Source: Lachnospiraceae bacterium
Lineage (GTDB): Bacteria; Bacillota; Clostridia; Lachnospirales; Lachnospiraceae
Reading direction: 5' to 3'
Assembly: GCA_017446045.1 (NCBI GenBank)
Contig: JAFSRP010000054.1
Span: 94,852 to 129,963, forward strand
Length of the DNA stretch: 35,112 nt
Both the position numbers and the translations under genes were made by a program. Positions within the stretch are counted from its first letter, which is position 1. Every line of letters starts with the position of its first letter. Shown here piece by piece: positions 17,545-24,330 of the stretch. Below the pieces are notes generated by a model, which made no database searches, was not told where the DNA came from, and saw only the letters and a list, made by a program, of their open reading frames with translations.

Positions 17545-18168
17545 TTATCTTTGATGAACGGATCGGAACCAGAACAAATGAAACAACGAGGCTCCGAATA
17601 CCGTTGCCAGAATATACAGTCCGATCACTGCCCGGTTCGGCAAAAACCGCAGGAGCTCCCGAAAACCGATCTGCCCCATGTAGTAATGCGGGTTGATGTA
17701 AAACATATTGATGATATCGAAACGATCGAAACTTAAATTGAAAGCTTCGGCAAGGATACAACACACCAAATAGACTGCTGTCGCTCCAATAAAGCTTCGC
17801 ATTCCCCGGTCTCTCTTCCTCGTACCTGCATACATTCCCAGCGCGATCAGCAGGAAATGCCACAAAAAAGAGTGTATAGTCAGCGGCATATAACCATAAT
17901 GCATCCCGGTCGTATCAAGAAATACGATCACGCCCGACAAAAGAGTATAATCCGACAAAAATGCCAACAGACTGTCCCGGATCTTTCCTCCTTTAATAAA
18001 TGCCAGAGGAAGGCAAAGATACATAGGAACGGAACACAGCTGAAAGGGGAAATACCACCACTGATATGTACCGCCATTCAATACAAAAGTCAGGCAGTAC
18101 TGCTTCCATATCTCGCTCACCAGCAGTACTGTCCCCGTGATCAAAAAAACTCTCTGTTCCCTGCTCAT
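17545..18168 (-). CDS. YwaF/TMEM164-like integral membrane protein
   Basis: This 207-residue polytopic membrane protein has about six to seven hydrophobic segments. It resembles the TIGR02206/YwaF family, related to eukaryotic TMEM164, in having the FPFQLCSVPMYLCLPLA block with a conserved Cys (C45) and His residues in the HSFLWH segment (H99, H104). In TMEM164 the Cys and a His are proposed acyl-transfer residues. Applying that to this protein is only an inference. Its ATG overlaps the pgeF stop by 4 nt, and it precedes gpsA, so a membrane-lipid role would fit. No bacterial function can be read from sequence alone. Confidence 0.65.
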   Translation of the reverse strand: MSREQRVFLITGTVLLVSEIWKQYCLTFVLNGGTYQWWYFPFQLCSVPMYLCLPLAFIKGGKIRDSLLAFLSDYTLLSGVIVFLDTTGMHYGYMPLTIHSFLWHFLLIALGMYAGTRKRDRGMRSFIGATAVYLVCCILAEAFNLSFDRFDIINMFYINPHYYMGQIGFRELLRFLPNRAVIGLYILATVFGASLFHLFWFRSVHQR

Positions 18169-19064
18169 CCGCTCACACAGTCCAACATCAGAAAAGCCGC
18201 CATATTGCCGCGGGCATTTCCCATGCGCCGATGGGAGTAAAAAAGATCAGCCCGCTCCATGGTGCAATATCCCGAGACCGCGATATGCTCCGGAAGCAGT
18301 CCCGCTTCCAGCAGAATGCGTTCGTTCGCGCGTTTCTGATCCATCAAAAATCTACCGTCCGGTTTGCTAAGAAGGAACACGCCGCTTTTTCGCTCTCCGT
18401 ACCTGCCCGCTTCAGCATCACTGTATAAGCCCGGCTCTGACTCCAGACAATCCGGTCCGAACCGATCCAGAAACAGTTCCGCAAGCTCTGGCCCTACCTC
18501 ATAGCAGGACCCGCAGGCGCAGGGGCCGATGACCGCCACCAGATCTGCGGGATCCGTTCCAAAAGCAGCCTTCATCCGATCCACGGTATGAGCACCGATC
18601 TTCAGCAGGGTACCCTTCCATCCGGAATGGCTCAACCCTACAGCCCGGTGTACCGGATCCACGAAAAACAAAGGTGTGCAGTCCGCATGTGAAGTACAGA
18701 GCATGATCCCGGGCTCGTCGGTAATAAGGCCGTCAACATCCGTGTAATCCCGTACCCTGGTCACGCCCTTGCCGGCATCTTCCCTGGTGACAAGCCGGAT
18801 ATTGGCCGTATGTGTCTGGTGCCCGGTCACGATATCAGCGGAAGATATGCCGAAAAAACCCGCGACTCTGCGAAAATTCTCATCGACATTTTCCTTCTCA
18901 TCGCCTCTGGTGTAGGACAGGTCCAGGCTTTCAAAACATCCTGTACTGACACCGCCCTTCCTGGTAGAAAAGCCATGTCGGACTAAGCCGGTCCCATCAA
19001 GCAATGGAAACGTGATAAAAGTAAGGCCGCTGCGGGCAGTCAATTGTTCTGACATCTGGTTCAT
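18165..19064 (-). CDS. pgeF: Laccase-domain protein, peptidoglycan editing factor PgeF (YfiH/YlmD family)
   Basis: The family was once called multicopper polyphenol oxidase. Members include a purine nucleoside-acting enzyme and, in E. coli, a factor preventing Ser misincorporation into peptidoglycan. About 300 residues show the metal-ligand motifs TGHQTH, SHADCTPLFF (Cys ligand) and SHSGWKGT (His ligand), followed by AVIGPCACGSCYEVG and the terminal YSHRRMGNARGNMAAF block. The start is uncertain. The ATG at 19064 has AAAAGG 13 nt upstream and a TATAAT box only 7 nt upstream, while an ATG at 19055 and a GTG at 19109 are alternatives. It overlaps the YwaF-like gene by 4 nt. Confidence 0.9.
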   Translation of the reverse strand: MNQMSEQLTARSGLTFITFPLLDGTGLVRHGFSTRKGGVSTGCFESLDLSYTRGDEKENVDENFRRVAGFFGISSADIVTGHQTHTANIRLVTREDAGKGVTRVRDYTDVDGLITDEPGIMLCTSHADCTPLFFVDPVHRAVGLSHSGWKGTLLKIGAHTVDRMKAAFGTDPADLVAVIGPCACGSCYEVGPELAELFLDRFGPDCLESEPGLYSDAEAGRYGERKSGVFLLSKPDGRFLMDQKRANERILLEAGLLPEHIAVSGYCTMERADLFYSHRRMGNARGNMAAFLMLDCVSG

Positions 19065-19070
19065 GTGTTT

Positions 19071-19076
19071 ATTATA
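19071..19076 (-). promoter_or_regulatory. Candidate -10 box immediately upstream of pgeF
   Basis: A perfect TATAAT on the minus strand ends 6 nt before the ATG at 19064. No convincing -35 was found at 16-18 bp. If used, the transcript would be nearly leaderless at that ATG or would use the ATG at 19055. Confidence 0.35.
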
Positions 19077-19135
19077 ACCTTTTCCCGGCTGCAATCCCAT
19101 AGAATTCACAATAATTTAAGGAAATACAGGTCTGG

Positions 19136-19336
19136 TCACCTCGGCAGAGCCAGAAGCATGACGACGATGACCACGCCGATCGCCATCAAAACTGTGGTGA
19201 AACGATCCAGTCCGTCTTCCCTGACCTGCTCCCCCGCGATCTGGCACGCGATCTCCGTCACAAAACGGTAAATGATCGTAATATCGATCACTCCCATAAA
19301 GATCAGCCATACAGTATCCATAGCAACTTTAGACAT
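19136..19336 (-). CDS. Small two-helix membrane protein, function unknown
   Basis: The frame encodes 66 residues with two hydrophobic segments (about residues 9-27 and 46-64) separated by a short charged loop. I do not recognise a family. The ATG at 19336 is supported by AGAGG with 7-nt spacing. Another ATG two codons upstream would sit directly on the ribosome-binding site. It lies 71 bp upstream of pgeF on the same strand with no terminator between, so co-transcription is likely. The ribosome-binding site and clear membrane profile argue that it is a real gene. Confidence 0.6.
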   Translation of the reverse strand: MSKVAMDTVWLIFMGVIDITIIYRFVTEIACQIAGEQVREDGLDRFTTVLMAIGVVIVVMLLALPR

Positions 19337-19469
19337 ATCCATACCTCTTTCTAAGAATCCGTCCTGTCGGACGTCAGCTCCTCACGGTCTCCTGACTGTC
19401 TTAAGTTTACTTTCCGGTATGGGTAAAAAACTTCCCTTGATGGATACTTTTCCTTTGAGAATTGTTTTT

Positions 19470-19510
19470 CAAAACGCTGAAGACCCGCGGAACCGATCCC
19501 GCGGGCCTTC
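19470..19510 (-). terminator. Terminator after the STAS-APH-HATPase gene
   Basis: On the minus strand GAAGGCCCGCGG pairs with CCGCGGGTCTTC (19479-19490 with 19499-19510), a 12-bp stem with one G-U pair and an 8-nt loop. TTTT follows after 4 nt. It lies about 50 bp beyond the stop codon at 19559. The rest of the 215-bp gap to the small membrane gene holds nothing recognised. Confidence 0.65.
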
Positions 19511-19558
19511 CATAAAACAGTGATGTTGTGTCTGAAGATACAGTCCCATGCCTTACGG

Positions 19559-21157
19559 TCAGGCAAGATTCTTCTTCAGCGTAAGAATATTGGTGCCGTA
19601 CTCATAGGTATACTTGACTTCATCCATGGTCTGTTTGACCAGAAAGATGCCCAGTCCTCCGACCCCTCTCTCCTCGGCAGGCAGATTCACATTCGGGTCC
19701 TTTTTCTCAAGGGGATCGAAGGGCTCCCCGTTATCCATGAAAGTCAGCATGACAGTCAGCGGATCTTCCGTCGTTTCCACGCGGACCGTGGCTCTGCCCA
19801 CTTCCTTTTTATGCGCATAGGCATAGCATGCAATATTGATGAAGATCTCCTCCACCGCCATGTCGATCTGCATACGGGCCTTCGGGCTGCATTTGGTCGT
19901 TTCCAGACACTTTCCCACATATTCCAGGACGGTATTCAGGTTTTCTTTGACCGCATCCACTTCCAGCTCATTGACGGTAAACAGCAGTGTGTCATACTGA
20001 CCGATCAGCTCGATGAGTTCCTTCTTCCAGTGGTCGATATGTCTCCTGCCGTCTTCGGTCTCCAGTCCTTTGCGGCGGATCAGCCGGCGGATCATCCGGG
20101 TGTAGCCTATGATACGGGCTTTGTTTTCTACATCCCGGACTGCTTTTTCATCATGGGTCCCGAGATACAGGGGAAGCGCCTTTTTCCAGAATTCCTGTGC
20201 CAGCTCCCAGTCAAAGCCCTGGAACTCTTTGAAGGATGCATGATCCAGCTCGGAAAAACCGACAAAAGCATTAAAGATAGAACCCAGTTCAAAGATCGGA
20301 TGCCCCACGGCCAGCGTATCCATATCGATGAGCAGCACTTCATCATTCTGAAGCTCGAGGTTCTTGGTATGATAATCACCGTGGATCATATGATCGTCAT
20401 GCGGCACTGCCTCGACCAGCGCAAGGAGTTTCTTTCCTTCCGCTTCCGGAAGGTAGTCCTGCATAAACCGGGCCCAGCCGATCACGGTCTCCCTCATATC
20501 CGGCAATTCACCCGGTCCCACGACTGTACTGTGGATCTTGCGAAGAAGCCTGACATACTCATGGACACACCAGTCGAGTTTCTCCGGTTCATTTGCCAGA
20601 ACATTGGAAAAAGACCTGGCATTCAGCAGTTCAAAAACAGAACCATAACTGTCGCCGATCCGTACTACATCATAGGAGATCGCTGTGGGAATGCCCAAAA
20701 CGAGGGCAAGGCGTGCCACCTCACGCTCATGCTGGATATCTTCCAGCGCATCAGCGTTGTTGTACACCTTGACCACATTATCGCTGTCGATGCGGTAAAG
20801 CGTCCCGTTTGCGCCCTTTCCGATGATCTGGCAGCCTTCGACAGATACGCGGCGATAAGCCTTTTTCACCTGCATCATCTCAGTAAAACCGGTCATCTCC
20901 AGCACTTCGTATACCTCCGGCCGGACATTGATGATCGAAAGATCCTTATGCTCTTTCCTGAAATGCAGAATGATCCGCAGACCGGCACTGGAAATATACT
21001 CAAGTCCTTCGGCGTCGATCACCAGCGGCCCGTTTCCGGCGTCGCGGATCAGCTGCGCTGCTTCTGTCTCCACAGCGGGCGCATTGTTGGAATCGATCCT
21101 TCCCCGCAGCTCCAGCACGATACTGTCATTCGTTTTCTTTACACTTACATTATCCAT
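19559..21157 (-). CDS. Three-domain partner-switching protein: STAS - APH-type kinase - HATPase_c (RsbW-like)
   Basis: The 532-residue protein joins three complete modules. Residues 1-97 are a STAS anti-anti-sigma domain with the phosphorylatable serine region EYISSAGLRIIL (S56/S57). Residues about 105-375 are an aminoglycoside/choline-kinase-like (APH) domain with IGKGANGTLYRI, the catalytic HGDYHTKN (H259, D261, N266) and IDMD (D278, D280). Residues about 395-532 are a GHKL ATPase of the RsbW/SpoIIAB type with the N-box EEIFIN (E436, N441), DNG (D475, G477) and GVGGLG (498-503). It thus carries antagonist and kinase functions of a partner-switching pair in one chain, plus a possible small-molecule kinase. 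It follows the stand-alone STAS gene by 26 bp with a GGAAGGGG ribosome-binding site. Whether the APH domain phosphorylates a sugar, a lipid or a protein is unknown. Confidence 0.9.
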   Translation of the reverse strand: MDNVSVKKTNDSIVLELRGRIDSNNAPAVETEAAQLIRDAGNGPLVIDAEGLEYISSAGLRIILHFRKEHKDLSIINVRPEVYEVLEMTGFTEMMQVKKAYRRVSVEGCQIIGKGANGTLYRIDSDNVVKVYNNADALEDIQHEREVARLALVLGIPTAISYDVVRIGDSYGSVFELLNARSFSNVLANEPEKLDWCVHEYVRLLRKIHSTVVGPGELPDMRETVIGWARFMQDYLPEAEGKKLLALVEAVPHDDHMIHGDYHTKNLELQNDEVLLIDMDTLAVGHPIFELGSIFNAFVGFSELDHASFKEFQGFDWELAQEFWKKALPLYLGTHDEKAVRDVENKARIIGYTRMIRRLIRRKGLETEDGRRHIDHWKKELIELIGQYDTLLFTVNELEVDAVKENLNTVLEYVGKCLETTKCSPKARMQIDMAVEEIFINIACYAYAHKKEVGRATVRVETTEDPLTVMLTFMDNGEPFDPLEKKDPNVNLPAEERGVGGLGIFLVKQTMDEVKYTYEYGTNILTLKKNLA

Positions 21158-21183
21158 GACTTCCCCTTCCTGTCAGAAAACAG

Positions 21184-21477
21184 TTAAGCAAAGCTCAGGA
21201 TGTCCGTAAACCCCGTCAGTTCAAAAACCTCCATGACTTCCTGACGTACATTGAGAAGCGTCATCGTGCCCTGTTTGTTCATGGTCTTCTGCAGCGAAAG
21301 CAGTACTCTCAGTCCCGCGGAAGAGATATACTCCAGGTCCTTGCAGTCTATGCACAGGCTCCCCACGCCGTCCAGCGGATTCAGTTCTTTTTCCAGATCC
21401 GGAGCTGTCAATGTGTCCAGACGCCCTTCAAGTGCAACAAATTCTTCTGTCCCATTCTGGCTGATCGTAATATTCAT
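21184..21477 (-). CDS. STAS domain protein, anti-sigma factor antagonist (RsbV/SpoIIAA-like)
   Basis: This is a 97-residue single STAS domain. In partner switching such proteins bind an RsbW-type kinase when unphosphorylated and are released on Ser phosphorylation. The phospho-acceptor region is intact in LEYISSAGLRVLLSL (about residues 48-62). It closely resembles the N-terminal domain of the next protein (shared YISSAGLR and NVRxEVxEVxExTGFT), suggesting duplication. A strong AGGAGG precedes the ATG. It sits 8 bp after the MscS-like gene and 26 bp before the three-domain gene, so all three are almost surely one operon. Confidence 0.93.
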   Translation of the reverse strand: MNITISQNGTEEFVALEGRLDTLTAPDLEKELNPLDGVGSLCIDCKDLEYISSAGLRVLLSLQKTMNKQGTMTLLNVRQEVMEVFELTGFTDILSFA

Positions 21478-21485
21478 AATGCCTC

Positions 21486-22955
21486 CTATTTATTCAGCGA
21501 CCAAAGACGTTTAAAAATGATCATCTGTACCTTGTTATCCGAAATGCTGATCTGCACATCATCTGCCAGTGTCTCGATAATGGATTTTTCGAGATTGGCC
21601 ACGGGATCCGCAACTTTTGTAGCAGCCGAGCTTTTCTGCTGCGATCCCTTCCATGACCAGATACCCGAGCTGCTGCCGCGGCGTCCAAGTCTGTAGTCAT
21701 CATAGACCGAACGGATCATGTCGACCATACCGGTCGGCTTGACCGGAGAACCGGAAACAGACATGAGTTTCCGTTTTGCGCGTTCATCCAGCATTGTCTC
21801 CGTTTCTACACGGATCTGCGCGGTGTGTCCCTTCATATCGATCCAGAACCTGCCGTCGAAACTGCCTGTCTGGCTCTGCAGAATGGCCATCACTTCCTCT
21901 GACAGCATGCGTATATGCATGGATTCTTTGCTCGATACCCTGTACTTCTTGCAGAAGCTCTCGACCTGGGCAAATACGCCCTCCAGAACTTCGTTTTCCT
22001 CACCGACCGTGACGGTCACGCTCTGTCCGTCGGGAACAGGCCCCGCCGCGATCACCTGTTCCTGTTCTTCCGGACTCGTTTTGCCGCGCATGACCACATT
22101 CAGATAGTTGAACGGTATCTCTATGCCCTGACGCTCGAATTCCTGCTTGACCCGTACGCGGATCGCGCTGCAGGCAAGGAAATTATCATCGGAATTACGG
22201 GCCCATACCGTTGTCCTGAGCCGGACGGAACTCTGCATGAAACCGGTGACATAGACTGCGGCAGTTTTGCGCTCCGGGTTGTCTCCCGGATACTCGACCG
22301 CGTAACGGTTGCTCGCCACCGCGTCATGAATGATCTTCATTGCCTTCTGGACGTCGCTGCCGTAGCTGATATCAAACTCCAGATAGGTTCCTGTGAGTTC
22401 TCCGTGATAGCTGTAATTATGAATGATCTCTTTATTCAGCTCACTGTTAGGCACGATGACATACAATCCGTCAAACTGATGGATGACCGTATGGCGGATC
22501 GACATATCCTGGATCGTGCCGCTGATGCCGCTCGACTGGAGTTCGATACGGTCTCCGAGCCGGAAAGGCCGGCTGGCGCCGATCATCACACCGGCTATAA
22601 CATCACCCAGTGCAGACTGCGCCGCAAAGCCGATGATGGCAACGACCAGTCCGGTACTGCCAAGCAGCACCCGGCCCATGGATCGCCCGCTTCCGAAGAA
22701 TATTCCGCCCAGCACCACTCCCAGGATGATAAACAGGAGGTCCAGCAGGCTTTTCAGAAATTTCTTCGTGAGTTCATTCTGACCGAGCACACGCTGAAAC
22801 AACTCATGATTCAGAAAAATGGCAAATACGGTGATCCCGGCAGCCAGCAGCACGGCAATGATTCCTGCCAGCGTGTGGGTAACAAACGGTCCGGCTGACA
22901 AATGTTCATTCAGAAATCCGGCGATCTCAAAAACCAGTCCGCTATTCATATTCAT
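21486..22955 (-). CDS. MscS-family mechanosensitive channel with a C-terminal RsbW-like (degenerate GHKL) domain
   Basis: The 489-residue protein has three membrane segments (about 28-48, 68-88, 95-125). The pore helix carries FAAQSALGDVIAGVMI followed by RPFRLGDRIEL, the MscS hallmark, and the cytosolic beta and alpha/beta domains run to about residue 290. The extra C-terminal part (about 312-489) does not belong to ordinary MscS. Its order of elements (VTVTVG, a long helix, KESMHIRMLSEEVMAIL, paired strands, and a terminal DDVQISISDNKVQMIIFKRL) resembles an RsbW-type ATPase. However the N-box Asn is replaced by I358, and no DxG or glycine lid is visible. I infer a pseudo-ATPase that could bind STAS proteins. 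It heads the STAS operon from its own promoter. An AGGAGA-like GGAGA lies 10 nt before the ATG. Confidence 0.85.
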   Translation of the reverse strand: MNMNSGLVFEIAGFLNEHLSAGPFVTHTLAGIIAVLLAAGITVFAIFLNHELFQRVLGQNELTKKFLKSLLDLLFIILGVVLGGIFFGSGRSMGRVLLGSTGLVVAIIGFAAQSALGDVIAGVMIGASRPFRLGDRIELQSSGISGTIQDMSIRHTVIHQFDGLYVIVPNSELNKEIIHNYSYHGELTGTYLEFDISYGSDVQKAMKIIHDAVASNRYAVEYPGDNPERKTAAVYVTGFMQSSVRLRTTVWARNSDDNFLACSAIRVRVKQEFERQGIEIPFNYLNVVMRGKTSPEEQEQVIAAGPVPDGQSVTVTVGEENEVLEGVFAQVESFCKKYRVSSKESMHIRMLSEEVMAILQSQTGSFDGRFWIDMKGHTAQIRVETETMLDERAKRKLMSVSGSPVKPTGMVDMIRSVYDDYRLGRRGSSSGIWSWKGSQQKSSAATKVADPVANLEKSIIETLADDVQISISDNKVQMIIFKRLWSLNK

Positions 22956-23001
22956 ATCCGACTAATCTCCATATAATCACAGATCACAAATGATTTAGAA
23001 T

Positions 23002-23030
23002 AGTATATCAAAAAAGGAAACTACCTGCAA
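23002..23030 (-). promoter_or_regulatory. Promoter of the mscS-STAS operon
   Basis: TTGCAG (23025-23030), a 17-bp spacer and TATACT (23002-23007) on the minus strand, about 47 bp upstream of the channel gene. It lies in the 149-bp gap after the YdcF-like gene, where no terminator is evident, so read-through from the upstream genes is also possible. Confidence 0.6.
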
Positions 23031-23104
23031 TCATGGTATATCAGTTCCGGCGTTTCCTGCCGCGCTGATCGTATACTGCAGTCTTTCGCAGGGGACGGAC
23101 AGGG

Positions 23105-24325
23105 TTACCTGTACATCATAAAAGTAAGCAGTGTATAGACGGCAAGCATGCCCCCGAAAACCAGGATCTGCTTTCCCCGATGTTCCGTAAGCAAGCCGAC
23201 AAATTCACGAACGGCTGCATTGGGCCAGAAGTACCACCTGGTTTTTGAGCCCATACCGACCGCCCGCATTTTTACGCGCCGGGCACAGAGCCCGCCCCGG
23301 AAGACATGATAATTGGTCGTACAGAATGCCACTTTTCCCTCAGGATCGACCGCCCATATTTTTTCCTTTGAATACTTCATGTTTTCAAAGGTGCTGGATG
23401 ATCTGTCCTCCTCAATGATCTGCCCTCCGGGAATACCCTTTTCCAAAAGATACCGCTTCATGGAGGCGCTTTCGGATACAACTTCATCGGGTCCGCGGCC
23501 GCCGGAAGTCACAAAGATCAGTTCCTTGCCCGTCTCTGCCTTTTGTCTGAGATAAAACTCCAGCGCACGGTCTATGCGCCCGCGGAGCAGGGGCGTCGGG
23601 GTCCCGTCCTTCCTGATGCCGCATCCCAGTATGATCAGAAAGTCCTTGTCCGGCTCCGGCTCATAAAAAGCAGCGATCAAAGCTGCCACGATCGCGCCCG
23701 TCAGCATGCACTCAAAATACAGATAGACGGCGGAGAAAAGGCTGGCACCCAGATTCAGTACGATATGCTGTCCTTCTCTGCCGATCAGGAAGCGCTCAAA
23801 GCAGAAAAGGCAAAGCGCTCCACCTACCAGCAGAAACGAAAGGATAATACCCAGCACATTCACGAATCGTTTTCCTTCATGCCGGATCAGGGAAATGTTG
23901 GAAATGCAGAGCGCGGCAGAAAAGGCAAACAAAAACGGGAATGTGAGAAACAGATAGTTTTTTGCGGCATTCAGCAGTGTATAGATCACCTCGCGCGCCC
24001 CATAGGCTTCCGGATCTTTCAGCAGACGCACGGTGATATAGATCCTTGTCCCCAGGAGGAAGAGGATCACCAGGGAAAAACCCATATAATAGATCGTGTT
24101 ATAAGAATATGGGTTGTATTCGATCTGCCCGAAAAAAGCCCTGATGAGCATCACCTCGGCAGCCAGCAGATAGACCGTCAGTGCAGCACTGACAGCCAGC
24201 GTCTGTTCCGCGCCTCCGTCCCTGAGCAGGAAAATGATCAGCACCGCGGTCGCTGCAGACAGCGCCGCTATATTATACAGCAACGGTTTTTTATTCCTTG
24301 TGTCAAATCTGAACATACCTGCCAT
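23105..24325 (-). CDS. Polytopic membrane protein with YdcF/SanA-like (DUF218) domain
   Basis: The 406-residue protein has about seven hydrophobic segments in its first 220 residues. A DUF218 domain follows (about 228-375) with the signature ILGCGIRKDGTPTPLLRGR, TSGGRGPDEVVSES and STFENM, and a final membrane helix closes the protein. DUF218 proteins (SanA, ElyC, YdcF) are linked to envelope and peptidoglycan or lipid-carrier integrity, but the reaction is not settled. It begins 5 bp after the phosphatase gene stop. The ATG at 24325 has CAGGG directly against it, so the ATG at 24316 with better spacing is a plausible alternative. Confidence 0.8.
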   Translation of the reverse strand: MAGMFRFDTRNKKPLLYNIAALSAATAVLIIFLLRDGGAEQTLAVSAALTVYLLAAEVMLIRAFFGQIEYNPYSYNTIYYMGFSLVILFLLGTRIYITVRLLKDPEAYGAREVIYTLLNAAKNYLFLTFPFLFAFSAALCISNISLIRHEGKRFVNVLGIILSFLLVGGALCLFCFERFLIGREGQHIVLNLGASLFSAVYLYFECMLTGAIVAALIAAFYEPEPDKDFLIILGCGIRKDGTPTPLLRGRIDRALEFYLRQKAETGKELIFVTSGGRGPDEVVSESASMKRYLLEKGIPGGQIIEEDRSSSTFENMKYSKEKIWAVDPEGKVAFCTTNYHVFRGGLCARRVKMRAVGMGSKTRWYFWPNAAVREFVGLLTEHRGKQILVFGGMLAVYTLLTFMMYR

Positions 24326-24330
24326 CCCTG

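Noticed and set aside
19520-21187. 555-codon open frame on the plus strand
   Set aside because: It is exactly antisense to the STAS-APH-HATPase gene, rich in His, Asp and Arg as expected of a shadow frame, and has no motifs.
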